From assembly GCA_030248135.1 (NCBI GenBank), contig JASANC010002081.1, positions 1 through 64,000 of the forward strand: a DNA stretch of 64,000 nt, in the 5' to 3' direction. Every line of letters starts with the position of its first letter. Position 1 is the first letter of the stretch. Below, piece after piece: positions 48,774 to 62,046 of this stretch. The notes beneath the pieces are model-generated. The model was not told the origin of the DNA and made no database searches. It worked only from the letters and a program-made list of their open reading frames with translations. Both the position numbers and the translations under genes were made by a program. Source of the stretch: Theristus sp. LFF4_11 (Eukaryota; Nematoda; Chromadorea; Monhysterida; Xyalidae).

Positions 48774-51700
48774 GTCAAATGCATCATGGAAGAAGCTGCT
48801 ATTCGTCGTTTCTTGTCTGAAGAGTCCAACTATGTTTCGGCATTATGTGGTGTGTCAATAATTTTCCCTTAATGTTTGTGGCCAGACGGAAATGCAGAGA
48901 ACCATCATACAAATTGGTTGATTTGTTGTATTATCTTTCCGAGCAAGGCAAATCAGTAATGCTGGTTGGTTTGCAGAAAACTGTCCGTGGAGCGAACAGA
49001 GAACCGTCAAATAAAACGCCGGAATTTGGTTTTGTTTGGCGTGGCAGAATTGCTAAACTGAGTTTGAGTTGTATGTATGTTGTTGCGTTTGTCAGCGGCG
49101 GTTGAGAGCGTGCTGGCGACTGGCTTGAAACGTCGAGTGCTCGGTCTGTTCGGCACGAGCACGTTCGCGTTGTTGCACAAGATCGCAAAGCTGTGTCCGC
49201 CCGCTGCTGCCGTCCTCAAACTCGTGCTGCACATCCAGCAGAACAATGTCAAGTCCGTTCAAACACGCACAGCCTGAGTTTTCTTCGGCGTTCTTTGGTT
49301 CTGGTTAAAAATAAAACGTGAACAAAAACCTGCAGAACAGCGTCCGATCACAGTGGCGCGACGATGGCAAGCGCACGCTACTTGTGGATTCGGGTGGCAC
49401 TCTTCAAGAAGCAACTCTCAAACATCGTCGACTTTGTGTTTCGACATGCGCAGTGAGTGAAAGTCAAAGTGGTTTGTGTTGTGTGTGTGTGAGAAAGCCA
49501 AAGAAATTTCGTTTTTTGTTTTGCTCATGCGATTCGAATTAATTTTGTGAGCCCTCATTGATAGCTGCTTGTTCAAATGGAATCCATGCTGATTGTATCC
49601 GATTTTCCAAATGCTCTACTCTCTTTTACGGAAAGAAGAGCATTCAGGGTGGTTTAAACATGTCAAAATAAAAACGAATGGTATTCAGAAAGCACAGACA
49701 ACGTTCTGAGCTAAAATTTTTGTTTCTCATTATTGTGTCAAAATTTTATACTGCTGAATTTCGAACCTGAGTAAAGATGTTATGCAGGGCAAATTGTTAA
49801 TAAAACCCCGTTGAGTTTGTTTGCTCCACTGCAATTTTACTATTTTTAAATTTTGTTTGCAGCCGTTATTACGACCAGGGTGCGGTTATGTTACACCCGG
49901 TCTATGGGGCAACAGTGGCGACGCTGCTCGGTACGTCCCTTGCTGTTGTTTTTTTTAATTTAATTGAATTTCCTATGCTACCAACTGGTCCGTTCGGTTG
50001 CCCTGTTAATGGGGTTCATGAACATTGCAATTAATGGTATCCATGAAAAACATGAAACGCAGCCCAGAATAGGCATTTTCGCTTTTTATGCGGCTGCTGG
50101 TTTAATAGGATTCGGAATGTTTGTTTTTGAATGCGGAATTGAAATTATTTATTGTTTTACATAACGTATCAGAAAACTGGAAAGGGTGGTTTTGAACTTC
50201 TTTACTTTGTTGTTTTAAGCTCAATATGCGTAAATCAATAGTGGAGTAACCTACTCAAATGACAAACCCCAACAAGCAAGTGGCGTTTCGACCTAAGCAG
50301 AAGACGCCAAGCAATGGTGCTTTCGTCAGTTATGCCCATTGCACAAAAACTAGTTAATAATACTTTGTCTGTCTGTCTGTCTGTCCGTCCAACTTTTTGC
50401 TATTTAAGGAAGCGAAATCAAAATGTTGCTATCACTTTTTAACAATTTTTCTGTGCGAATCATTTTCTCTCTTTTGGTTTTCAACAACGAGTCATCATGA
50501 TTCATTCAGTTCTGTTATCAACGTTCCGTCGCAATGGTCAGGTTGGTTGGTGGTGATGTAAAAGGATGAGATTATAATGTGCGGGAACGAAATGCTCTAA
50601 AGAAACCATTATCTCACAGAATGGACGGCACATCCGATTATGATCGACAGATGATTGGAAAAACGGGTCTCCCAATAAAACCAGTTTGCTACTTTGAAAA
50701 ACCAACACAAACAAAGTTGACTTTTGAATTTTTTCATACAGAAGTAGTTTCCAAATACACGGGTAACGTTGATGAGTAACATTCGATCCACAGCAAAATG
50801 AAACAGGTCATGAAGATCGATTGTGAGAGCACTAAACAAACAGCAGTTTTTACAAGATTTTAACTAAAATTCTGTGACTTTCAAAAAGCAAAATTGTGGT
50901 GAACAAATTTGCAACTTTAAAACAGCAGCAGAAACTAAAATCATATTGTTTAAAAAACAAAAGCGGGTCTTACTCTTACTGTAAAAATACAAATGGGATT
51001 GTGCAAATAAACGGGTAGCGATTCCGGCCAGTTCTGTAAAATAAAAAAACGAGCCTCTTTGGGTGAAACTTAGCGACTTTGAAAAATGAAATTGGCAAAC
51101 AATCAAGTCACGTTTGAACAATTTCAGTCAACCAGAAAAAATCTAACGGGAATGACTTTCCTTTAACCAAGTTTAATTTAACTAACCGAGAACAAACGAG
51201 AGCAGCAAATTCAGCAGTTTAGAAAACAATTTTCAGCGATTGCAAAACCAGTGAAACAGAAGTTATAAAAGAATCATTTTAGGCATAGAATTGACACCGA
51301 ATCGAACGGCTTGAAAACAAACATTTGAAACGTTTGAAAAGCACTTTTAAAAATCGAGCGGGTTCTCGAGATAAAAAACAAAAGCAGAACGCTTGCCCCA
51401 AACAACAAACGGTATCAACGAATTCAAACGCATGAAAGCCTTGGTTTAAAAAAAATCAACACGATTCCCGTTTCAGGAAAACAGAAGCAAATAAATGTCG
51501 ATAAATCTGCGAATGCACCTTGCTGTTAACAAAACCGCAAGCATTTCTTACCCGGGCCGTAGGCACGGGTCAACTGCTAGTATACAATAGAGGCAAAACA
51601 AACACGAAATACAATATAAGTGAAATAAAATCAAATGAAACATTGACACCGAACCATGAGTGAACAAGTTGTTTGTTGTAACGGAGTACGGTGAACATTT

Positions 51701-54700
51701 TTATTTCCAACGCAGCAATAAATTGTGCAACGAAGGTGACGGTTGGTTATGTGGTGGGGCGAGGATTTCCAGGTTTTTTTATGTTTTCCACCAAATTTGG
51801 TTGCTGCATGTTGTCTACTGCACTGTATGTTTTATGCTTTGTCACGTATTATCAAATACTTGGGTTCTGCGACCGAAGGCGTTTGCAGACGTGGAAGGGA
51901 AACCAGTTTCAATCTTTATGTGGCAATTCAAAATAGCTCAAGTGACCCGGCTTTATTTAGAGGGTTCAGATCACTTTACCCATTTTGAATTCCCGCGTCA
52001 TGAAAGAAACTGTTTACCCATCTTTGCGCGCAATGACTCGGGGGGACCAAAATAAAGATGTACCTGCGTTTTAGTCAAGCCATTGGTGGGTGGGTATTTG
52101 CGAAAAACTAAAGTTGACATCTTTGGGCGAGGCAATTGAACGTCATTTTTTTAATCTCAGCTCATAAGGTCTTATAACGTGCCAGTGAGAGCAGTTTGAA
52201 ACCGGTTACTTCTTTGGTCCACCCTGTACATTCACATGGTATCGATCCACGAACCGCCGTACGTGTTTTCAGTGGCGTGAAGATCAGCTGGTTGGTTAGC
52301 TTTGCGCGTGTGTTGTTGTTGCAGACAGATTGGTTCACGTGGGCACTGGCAAATGTGCAAGCAGACACACAGACATGTCAAGGCACGATTGCTTGTGTGC
52401 GCCCGTCCACTGCAGCTTGTGTGTGTTGTGCTGTGCATCGTAAACAACACTTATGAAGCGCCCTAACGATGGCACCGCTGATGGCGTTCTTTCTTGCGCG
52501 TCTGCCTAGACTCAGTGCGCCTGGCTAGTGCCCTGCGACGCATCACGTTCAGTGCTGTGCCACGCTTTTCAGTTCGCTTGACGTGTGAGCGGGATACAAA
52601 TATCAAGTATTTTTTCGGCCAACTAGACCGACAATTTAGCGCTGTGTTTAATTGCCATTTAGGATTGTTGAACATGCCGGTTCCGCAACCATGCTTCACG
52701 GTCCGGTGAAAATTTCGGCAGCTTTAATAGTTGAGTTGAGAAAGAAAATGAGTTGAGAATAGGCGAGAGCGGTTTTTTTTTCTGGGTCAAGCACTTAGTA
52801 CCACCCTCTTGTTATGTGTGGTGATTGGAGAGTGAACAACAACCAAAACAAAGCCAACGCACAGTGTTGTTGAGTGTGCCATTTCTGCGTCTTGTTTCAC
52901 CCTGACATTTGCGTTCTAAAGTCGATCGTCTGAAAACACGTTTAGCACGCGGTGCGTGTAGCCACAGTCATACTACATCATGCAAGCATGAACCATCCGG
53001 GCTCTTGGACTAGGCGTCGCGTCAAGTTTATGCTGACAATGCATATGAGATCAGTGAACGGCGCAGTAGCTGATATAAATGGCTTCTCTCGGCTGACATG
53101 TTGTTCAGCAGCTTGGTGGCATGTTTGAATACATAAGTTGCATGGTTGTTGACAACGCAAACACACATGCAAACACGGACACTCACATGCTGAATGAATA
53201 ATATCATTTCCAACAAGACAAACCGACCCGCGACATGACTTGGCTCGTGTATTTGCAATTTGCATACTTGATTACTGCTCTGCTAAATTCCAACCCGACG
53301 AAGGCGAATGTCACTAAATTGTTATAATCCGTGATGTGGCGAAGCAAAAGAGCGTTTTATCATTTTTCAAAGTTTTTTTAAAGTGTATTCAGGTGCAGAA
53401 GGTTACAAACTGTGTTGTGCGCGAAAGGCTGCTAAATTGTGCATGCTAGATAGCATAGTCATATAAATATCATAGCTATGTTTCTTGGAGACTGTTATGG
53501 GAGAGTTCTAATTTGGACAGGAAATTGTTTTAATGACAAACATGTGTTTAGATTACATAGATTATGTGATGATCGGTGATTATTATTGGTTGCTGAGGCT
53601 TTTATGACAATGTGAAAAGATGCTTATATGCTTCTGAAACGAGTAGCAGTCAAATGTGTCAAATGTGTTCAGTTTACAGCAAAAATGTGTTAAATTCCGT
53701 TATGATGAACTGCAAAATATGAATAGATACTCGTCAGCAAAATACACAACACAGCAAAACCGGCACGACCTCGTATTGTCCAATGTGCTCCTACGCTCAT
53801 TGTTAATGAACACTTGGAGTTGAACAAGCAAATCAAATCAGCAATAATCAAGATAACCAGCCAAGCGGGATGCATTAGAAATAATCAAGCGTAATAATAC
53901 ACAGATAGACCAGTCCATAGTTAATTAGAATTTCTTTTATTCTGTTTTCCAACAGGAATTAATCGAAGATGGTTTTGTGGAAGATCACAGTGCTTGATTG
54001 TGTAGGTTCCAAATTCGTGCAGAAGTTCTTGATGGCAGTGGAGTGATCTGTAGGTTTCAGACAATGTCGGTTTTTGAAAACCGTTTTTTACCAAAGTCCT
54101 CAAAAGGACGCGTACTTGCCAGAAGTGATGTTTGTGAGTTGCCTGATGATCACGTTCACATCAGCTGGTCCGTGTGCACTGGAGTACTCGAAGATGAAAA
54201 CAGCCGACAACTACTGGAGTGATCCGCCGGCCGATGAATTGGTGCAGCGCCAGCGTATCCATGCGCGCAGCAACAGTCGTGAGCGTGCTGAGGCCGACAC
54301 TGCGCTCGTTGCTGGCACTCAGTCGCCGTCACCGCGGCGCAGAAAGCTGCAGGTTGCTTGTCCTCTGACATTGCGCAAGTTTATCAAATTTCTTGCAATG
54401 TAAACAGCACAGCAGTCAAACTGTAGGCAAACTATAAAACGCATGGCTTGCTACTTGGCTGAGTTCGACCAATTGTTACGCCCAATTCACAGCTGATTGC
54501 TTTTGTCTTTTAGTTTTATTGTACTCCCTTGTCGTACGGTGACACCCTCCCCATTTTTGTGATGAACTGAATATGTGCTGGTGTTTTCCACCTTGTCAGA
54601 TCCAGCGTAATCCGAGCATCGGCAGTGGCCTGGACAGTCTTGGATCAGTGCCCACTCCTCAAGCAGGCCGTGAATACGTCATGTCCTTGCATCAGAACAA

Positions 54701-57700
54701 TCGATCCGCGATTTTGTACGGCAAAAACAACGTGATCGTGTGCCCGGTAGATACTTTTGATGTAAGAGTTTTTTTGAACTCAATAACGTTTTTTTAAACT
54801 GCTGATATGAACAGGTGGACGACAGCAAGCCTATGAAAGGCTATCTGTCCGTGCATCGTGACGTGTCGGGCGTTGTGAATGTCAAGTGGACGCCCAATGA
54901 GCTGATGCACACGCACTCTGACTCGAGCGCCGTTGCTGCGTCGGAGGCAAGCCCGCAGAAAACAAAGTGCGTTCAACACACGCTCGTCATTCAGTTTGAT
55001 AGGTGCACTGACGGTTGTCGCACGTGCTATTTATAAACAGGTGTGTCGTGTGATGCATTTGCAGACGCTTATGGCAGCATTCGCTGAACGTGTGCGTTGA
55101 CGACGTCGTCTACTTGCATTATCACCATGCGCACAAGCAAGAACTCGAACAAGCGGACGCAGACGATCAGCAGCAACGGGGCGGCAGCATTGTGCTCGTT
55201 GCTGCTGACGGCGTTCAATACCCGCCGCTCGTGTTTCCCTGCGGACAACACCAAATTCAGTTTCTGTCGTGTCTTGAGACTGCACTGGCGCCCTGGAGCC
55301 AGCTTGACCCACCGTTGTGGGTGCAGCGAGGCAAAGGTTACTCAGTTTCAAGTACTTTTGTGCACATGGATAGCGTGATTTTAGTGGAGGGGCTGTTTTT
55401 TTATCACATTTTCATTTCAGAAACAGACACAACTAGACTTTTATCAAACATCAGGCAAGATTCTGCCGCAGTTGCATCGGCGCTCGAGTATCCGAAGCCA
55501 AGCGAACGATGAAACTTCGGTTGAATCGGCATCGACGTCGCTGCTTGCAAACACGCAGACGGGCATTTTGACACTGTCGAGCGCTTTGGATGAAACGAAC
55601 TCGTACGATCTTGTGTTTCGCATTGTGCCAACGATAAATGCTGGTCGGTGGTGTAAGAATTCGTTGTTGCGTTTTGGATCTTGTTTATGCTCAGCTCAGC
55701 CATGGCCAATAAATGGTCGTCCTGTGGTGTACCAAGTTTCAGCCGTTCTCAATAAACGTTCAATAAAAAGTAAAAACACACACACACGTACCGCAATCGC
55801 AATCTAACACTATTCTACTCATTTAACCCCAAAAATTGGTTGTAAAAAAATTAGGTTTGGTAAATTAACGGAAACATATTTTACCTGTTCGGAGATTTTT
55901 CCGACTAGGCTCCATTGGTTGGTTCCATTTGATGTGTTTATCGGCGCATTTTTAGCGCTACATTTATTGGCACCTTTGGGCAAAAGAATTGCGTGTCTCC
56001 GTTGGTTTTGAGTTTCTCCATGGTTTTTATTTTTACCCTCTTTACAAAGACCGAAACAGCTGAATGTTTTGTCTGATGTTTCGGTAACTCACAGAGGAAT
56101 AGAATGAGCTTGATCACTATGACAGTCTGGCTGACCACACGTGCAATGCCAAACTTTGTCCGTTGGTCGCTTGGTTGATTGTTTTCCATACTCAAGAACA
56201 ATCATTACGTTGTTTTTTGCTGCAGAAGTGAAAAGTTTCGCAAAATAATATTAGGGTTAAAACAGGGTGATCAAAAAAACGTCAATAGGAAAAACGGCTG
56301 GTGTTTAGAACTGAAGCAGCATCCTTAGCTACATAAAACTTACAGCCACAAAAGAAATTTCAGCTAAAATGACGCCATTAGTCGCAGCGTAATAGACAAT
56401 TGGAACCTTCGATTTCGTGCGAATGACGTGCAGAGGCTGTTCTGCGCCATATGCAAAATGCTTGTTTGAATGCGTTTGGATCTTTGTGATCCACTTATCC
56501 TTGAAGTTTGAAGCAGTTTTCTAAATTCAGGACATTTTCCGTATTATTTTCTTGCAGAAGCTTGCAAAAATTGATTCGAAACAAAGGAAACAGTGAATTG
56601 GTTCACTGACTTCGTCTGTCCTCCAGTTTGCTCGTTCCAGTGGTTCAGAGAAATTTATGAAAGAACAAAAATTGGAACAACTACAATAACAAGAAATATT
56701 TTTGAAAAAAAAACTTTAAAAAGCATTTGGGTATTCAAACGAGTGCGTTTTCACACACACCGCACGCTTGTGCACGTTTGGCTGATGTTGCAAATCACAT
56801 GCGCGAAACCAAGGTTCGAATTGTCAGTTACAGCGTTGACCATTTTAGTGAACATTTTAACACAACAAATAGCTGCTAGATTTTTCGCGACTGTATGTTT
56901 CTGCTGAAGAGGTTGCTTCAGTTCTGAATACCAGCCGCTTTCCCTGCTTTTCCCCCGTACTCTGTATTGATTTTGTCAAGCTTGCTACTTTCAGACATGT
57001 GCGAGCTCGAGAATGGCCGCACAGTTGAGTCAACGAGCGCAGGCCGCCAGGCGCTACGGGATCTGTCAAACAAGCTGCGCAGCCAGCTGGCACGTTTGTC
57101 GTTCAACAGTTCGCCAGCAAGCAGCCCACCGTCGAGTCCCAGTGGACAACGGACAGAGGCAGCACTGCTTGTCACGGTGCATGATGGCGTCACGATCACG
57201 CAGCACCACAGAGCGTCACTGCGTTCGCAGTCACCTCTCAGCTCTGACGACTCGGAGCTCTGGCCGCAGTTGGTGGTGCGTTTCAGAAGTTGTGTGTTTG
57301 TTACTCTGAACGTTTTTTCGCATTTTTTGCGGCGGTCGGTCCATTTTGTATTGCTCAGCAAATGCCGTGCGGCGCGGAGCGTGCAGACAGTGACCATGGG
57401 CAGGTGCAGTCGCCAGCGCTGATTCAGCGCAGTGTGTCCACGCCAACACCGTCGTCAACAGGTGTAATCGCGTTGAACAACGGCTCCAACGAGCAGTCTG
57501 CTGTGCAGCGCGCCACAACACTCAACTGCAGTGCTCCTGCGGCACGGTGTGTGTTTGTACTTGCGTGCCTGTCCACAGTGCATTGTACAGGGTGTTTGTG
57601 CTTGCGTGCCTGTGCATTGCATTTGTGTTTCTGCGTGCCCTGCGAGCGTCGTCGCGCCGACTCAGTGTGTACTCGGTTGTGTCCCACTCAGCGTTGCGGT

Positions 57701-60495
57701 GGCGTGCGCGTGCGACTCGATGCGTCAGCAGATCGTGTCTCGTGCGTTCTACGGCTGGCTGGCGCACTGCCGGCATCTGCAGACCGTGCGCACGCATCTC
57801 TCTTGTTTGCTCACGTGCGAGATGGCCGAGCTGACGGCTGACATGGACGCCGGACTCACCGACGGCGTCTGGCAGCGCCTGCGCAAGCAGCCGCATCTGG
57901 TCAGTGCTCGCAATCGCTGCGCATCCGGCTGCTCGCAACACTTAAAATTGAACCAACAAGGGTACCGTTCGTTGGTGCCCTAAGGCTTCGCAAGTATTTA
58001 TAGAAAACTAAATTTGAATTTTCGTTAAAAATGAGTATTCCGGTTCCGGCCAACTAAGTGAATGTGCCATTCACTACGATCACCCGGTTTTGTTTGCTTG
58101 AACTGATATTGCTGATGATTGCTCAGGCAAACATGTGCATCCAATCGGTGTCCTAAAACTTTTTCATGATAAATGTTTTTGCCTGGCACATTTCAGTGGT
58201 CAGCCGAGAGTGAGCTGTACCGCATCGTGTACGCGGGCGGCATCGCCGAGCACTCACTGCGAGCACGGGTGTGGCCGTACTTGCTCGGCTATTTGCAGTG
58301 GTCGCAGACCATGGACGACGTCTACGAACACGCACGACAGAACTACGAACGCTTGCTGGCGGAATGGAGCGCTGTCGAAGTGATCGTCAGACAGATCGAC
58401 CAGGAGCAGTACGACGCTGGTGCGGTGCTTTGTTGCCGGCTGAGTGGCTCAGTGGATAGCACTTGGCACTTCCAATCGCAAAGCCCGGGTTCGAATCCGC
58501 TCGTGACCACTCGGCTGCCCCGGGTTGCGTGGGGCTTAATGGTTCGGCAGCATAAACGTCGGCTTTCTTGATTCACAAGATTGCTGTTCCGGTGGCGAGG
58601 AACTTGATGACATCGCGCCCATGCATACCAACGTAGCTTGCCCAACGCCCACTTCTATAGCAGAAAAACTGCTTCCAACGTCGCAGCCCATGTGGTGGAC
58701 AATAAAAAATTTGCGACACTGCCGTTCCCCAAGGGCGTTGGGTAAGGATAAAAAGGGGGCAACAAACAACAACAACAACATTGTGCTTTGTTAGAGCACC
58801 TGTTACAGTTGATGCCAGTGAGCCCGGAGAATTGTGCAAACAAGGCTTGCAAAAAATGCACGTGGTCGGTTAACTGAATCGTTGTGTGCTTATGACAACT
58901 CAGAACGCCGTGCAAATACAACAGTGTAAAAAGCGCTGTGTTCGTGTTGTACATTGCAGCTCAAATGTTACGCGTTGACTTTCAGCACGAACCCGCGAAT
59001 GGCTGGAGCGATCCGAGGTGAACGACGAAAAGTGCAACAGCGACGCGACGTCTCCGACAGACAAAAGCAGTGGACGTGACACACCAACGCCCGGACAAGG
59101 GCAACATTTTGTAAACGACACAAGCGAGCAGACAACGGCGCATGCGGAACACGCTGCAAAACAACGCCAACCTTCGAGTGACTGTGTGACACCGTCAGAC
59201 GATTTCGGCAGTGTCATATCGGTAGGCTTGCGTGTTTGTCTTTGCTCATGGCTAACATGAGTTCTGCAGTGGTGCTTTATCCTTGTAACATTGTTTTGTG
59301 GTGTGCAGCGTGATCTGATCAACACATTCGCGTTGAATCTGCACCGCATCGAAAAGGACGTACACCGCTGCGACCGCAACTACCCATATTTCAAGTCGGA
59401 TAATCTCGAGAAACTCAAGAACATCATGTGCACGTGTGTTTCTGGTCGCATTTACTGTTATTTGTTTGTAATGAGCTCGCAAAATCATGATTGCATGAAA
59501 TTCCATTCCAAAAACGTTTTGTTTCTGCAGTTATATCTGGGAGCACTTGGACGCTGGCTACACGCAGGGAATGTGTGACCTCGCTGCACCATTGCTCGTT
59601 GTTTTTGACGACGGTTCGTTTTCATATGCAGTATTCGCATGAGGCAGTTGGTCCTTGATTGCTTGAGTGATCGTTTTTGGCAATGCCATGTACGTGCATT
59701 TTAGAAGTGACCACATACGGCTGTTTCAAACGACTCATGGACAGAATGCTGCCGAATTTCCCGCACAACAGCGGCATGGACACACAGCTGGCTAATCTGA
59801 GAGCACTGGTGCAGGTCAGAACTGCAGATGCCGAATGCTTGATGCTGATTGAGCTCTGAATGCTAACAACAGTGTCGTCGCATTGTCAGGTCGTCGATCC
59901 GGAAATATTTGAGCTGACACAGCGCACCGGCGATTTCTCGCAGTTCTACTTTGCCTATCGATGGTTTCTTTTGGATTTCAAACGAGGTAAAACCAACAGC
60001 ATCTCACGCTGAATGCTGAACTACACCCGACGAACGAACGAGTGTAATAGAGTCCAAACGCAAAATGATTTCTGGTTGCAAATTGGTGGTAAAAAAATTG
60101 TGAAAGCGCACGCAGCGTACAAATTGTGCAGAGCTCGCGTACGCGGATGTGTTCCTCACGTGGGAAGTGATCTGGGCGGCCGGGCACGTGTGCTCCGCGC
60201 ACTTTGTGTTGTTCATTGGCCTTGCACTGATCACCATCTACCGCGACATCGTGCTCGACAACAACATGGACTTCACTGATATCATCAAATTTTTCAACGG
60301 TTGCTTTTGGTTTTCTTCCGTGACTTGTTGTCGTTTTGCGCGTCCACGTGCCGCATTTGTCGTCGTTTGTTTCACCTTTCAGAAATGGCCGAACGCCACG
60401 ACGCGCGTCTCGCGTTGCAGATGGCGCGCAAGCAAGTGCGTCTGCTGCAGTCGTTGGTGCGCTCGCACAGCAGCGCAGCGGACAGCGCCACCTAG
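48774..60495 (+). CDS. SGSM2: Small G-protein signalling modulator (RUN + TBC)
   Basis: Rab-interacting protein with a TBC Rab-GAP domain. Twenty exons in phase: 48774-48849, 49096-49252, 49336-49452, 49863-49930, 54165-54352, 54600-54746, 54815-55002, 55065-55336, 55455-55643, 56995-57272, 57359-57546, 57692-57899, 58197-58419, 58986-59221, 59309-59433, 59531-59613, 59705-59814, 59890-59986, 60132-60299, 60383-60495; 1076 residues visible. Exons 1-4 form the RUN domain ([17 protein letters not shown]). Exons 5-9 carry [22 protein letters not shown] and [12 protein letters not shown], shared by SGSM1/2. The split TBC domain begins with [20 protein letters not shown]. Its Arg finger is IEKDVHR and its Gln finger GYTQGMCDL. 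The N-terminal exon was not found. SGSM1 versus SGSM2 is undecided. The junction between exons 2 and 3 is the least certain. Confidence 0.93.
50330..51580 (+). mobile_element. Non-autonomous Helitron in SGSM intron 4
   Basis: The 3' end has the Helitron signature: a GC-rich hairpin ACCCG..CGGGT (51550-51570) followed after a few bases by CTAG and then T. Near the 5' end are AGTTAATAATACTTTGTCTG and repeated CTGTCTGTC, typical of animal Helitrons. The exact 5' start is uncertain (about 50330). No Rep/helicase frame. Confidence 0.7.
51860..52228. mobile_element. Mariner-like end joined to dispersed repeat
   Basis: The right edge GGTCCACCCTG followed by TA matches the terminal CAGGGTGG(A/G)CC of mariner elements A and B in reverse, with CAGTGAGAGCAGTTTGAAAC nearby. 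Upstream (51860-52060) it shares blocks with NTHL1 intron 3. The opposite terminus was not located. Confidence 0.5.
55644..56994 (+). other. SGSM intron 9
   Basis: A 1.35-kb intron. A CAGGGTGATC stretch at 56263 resembles a mariner-type terminus but has no partner. No exon-like frame recognised. Confidence 0.4.
58434..58794 (+). repeat. SINE family C copy in SGSM intron 13
   Basis: The tRNA-like head has A-box-like TGGCTCAGTGG and B-box-like GGTTCGAATCC, followed by an unrelated body. The tail is GGGCGTTGGGTAAGGATAAA, AGGGGGCAACA and (CAA)n. It starts only about 15 bases downstream of the exon 13 donor (58419). A tail-only copy is at 3703-3755. Its tail differs from that of families A and B. 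Confidence 0.85.
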
Positions 60496-60569
60496 CACGC
60501 ACAGCAGCGCAGCGGACAGCGCCACCTAGCACGCACAGCAGCGCAGCGGACAGCGCCACCTAGCTCGCA
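60467..60569. repeat. 34-bp tandem repeat across the SGSM stop codon
   Basis: Three copies of ACAGCAGCGCAGCGGACAGC and the following GCCACCTAGCACGC start at 60467, 60501 and 60535. The first contains the last codons and TAG stop of SGSM. Each copy keeps an in-frame stop, so the duplication does not change the protein. Confidence 0.9.
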
Positions 60570-60570
60570 C

Positions 60571-62046
60571 GCACGCTCAACGCACGAGCACTGCTTGGGT
60601 TGCTGTGCACTCTGCTTCACCAATTGCTCCGTTCTCTTCTGCATTTTGTTGACTTGGTCTGATTAAGATTCTGTTGGTTCAGCTCACTGGCTGCGATTTG
60701 GAGTTTTCCACAATTCAGAGCTGCGATGCGATCTATTATTCCTTGAACTTTGTGTGCGTACTTAATCCGTGTACTGATCTCGATGTCTAATTCAGATCTT
60801 GTGTATTTTGGGGTTGTTCAGTTTGTTGAATGTTTTTGTGTTTGATAATTAAAATGTGCATAATAAGTGAACGTTTTTTGTAAAAATGATGCGGAATTTT
60901 ATGAGCGAAAATTTTGTGATCTGATTTTGTTGGTCTGCTTTAAAAATGAACATAATATTGTGATAACATTGTCGCTTGTCCCTTTTGTGTTGTGGTCATA
61001 TTGGCTTTGTTTTAATGTTTGATGTTTTACTGAAGTCATGTTAGGTGTCTTCGATGTGCTCGTGTCTCTCTGCCTCTCATGGTTACTGTTTGTCATTGGT
61101 GTCTCATTGAAAGTGAACATTCTGGTCGACTGCATGTGGCATTTGGTGATTTCTCCGTTTTAGACATTCTTATCAGCTTTATTTTACTTTAAGGTTTCTG
61201 TAATGTTTTACTCGAGATCGTTGTTTTTCTTATTTTTAATTTATCGATAGCATACTTTTTCGATACTTTATATGATAGCATTATTTTTCAGATTTTATAA
61301 TTTGTATTGTATCGTGCTATCGTGCATTCATTGACGCCTCGTTTTGCCCCCACCAGGCTATAATTATCACCAGTGGTTGTGCTTTTCAGATTCTAATGTA
61401 CCAAAAGACCGGTCTGAACTATTTGTTGCGAACATTCCACAGTTTATGATATTGTAAAGATGATTGATAACAAAATATATCAGCTTTTTCTTGTGCTGCC
61501 TTTGATCTTGTATTACTTTTAATTCTCATCGATTGAGTTTATTTGTAACCTATTCTGTAAAATAATTGTTTTTGGATAAGATTGCCAATGAGATTCAAAT
61601 TGCTTGTGAAAGTTTTTATCTTGACAGATTTCTATGTTTCCAAAACAGTCGTTCCTTTTCGTCATATCTGTGTTCTTCGGCATTGCGTTGTCATTCCTGT
61701 CTTTTTTACCCTGTTAATGTTGTTCGAAGTTCTATTATTTGTTCCTGTTGCTGTTTCTTGTTCTTTCGAATTTATGTGAGTTGTGAACACACGAATTTTC
61801 GAAATAAAAACGTTAGGTATTCCTTCATAAGTGTTGAACATTTTTTATAACTTTTATCGGTTGCTGATGATAGAAAGACCGAATTACAAACTCAATAAAG
61901 TAAAATATTTCAAACAGCCAAAAATATCTAATTACCTGTGAATGTAATATGCAAATACAAGGTGTACGTACTAGTGAATCCTAGATTTAGCTAATTCCAA
62001 AAAAATGAAATTTCATTTCAAAAATTACAAAACTTTCAGGTGTATT
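60571..62046. other. SGSM 3' UTR and spacer to SMARCE1
   Basis: AT-rich, with an AATAAA at 61803-61808 and other near-matches upstream. No repeats of the families described here and no homologous frames. Confidence 0.5.

Noticed and set aside
58434..58510. Possible functional tRNA gene in SGSM intron
   Set aside because: Box A and B are present, but acceptor ends do not pair well and the tail recurs at 3703-3755, so it is a SINE.
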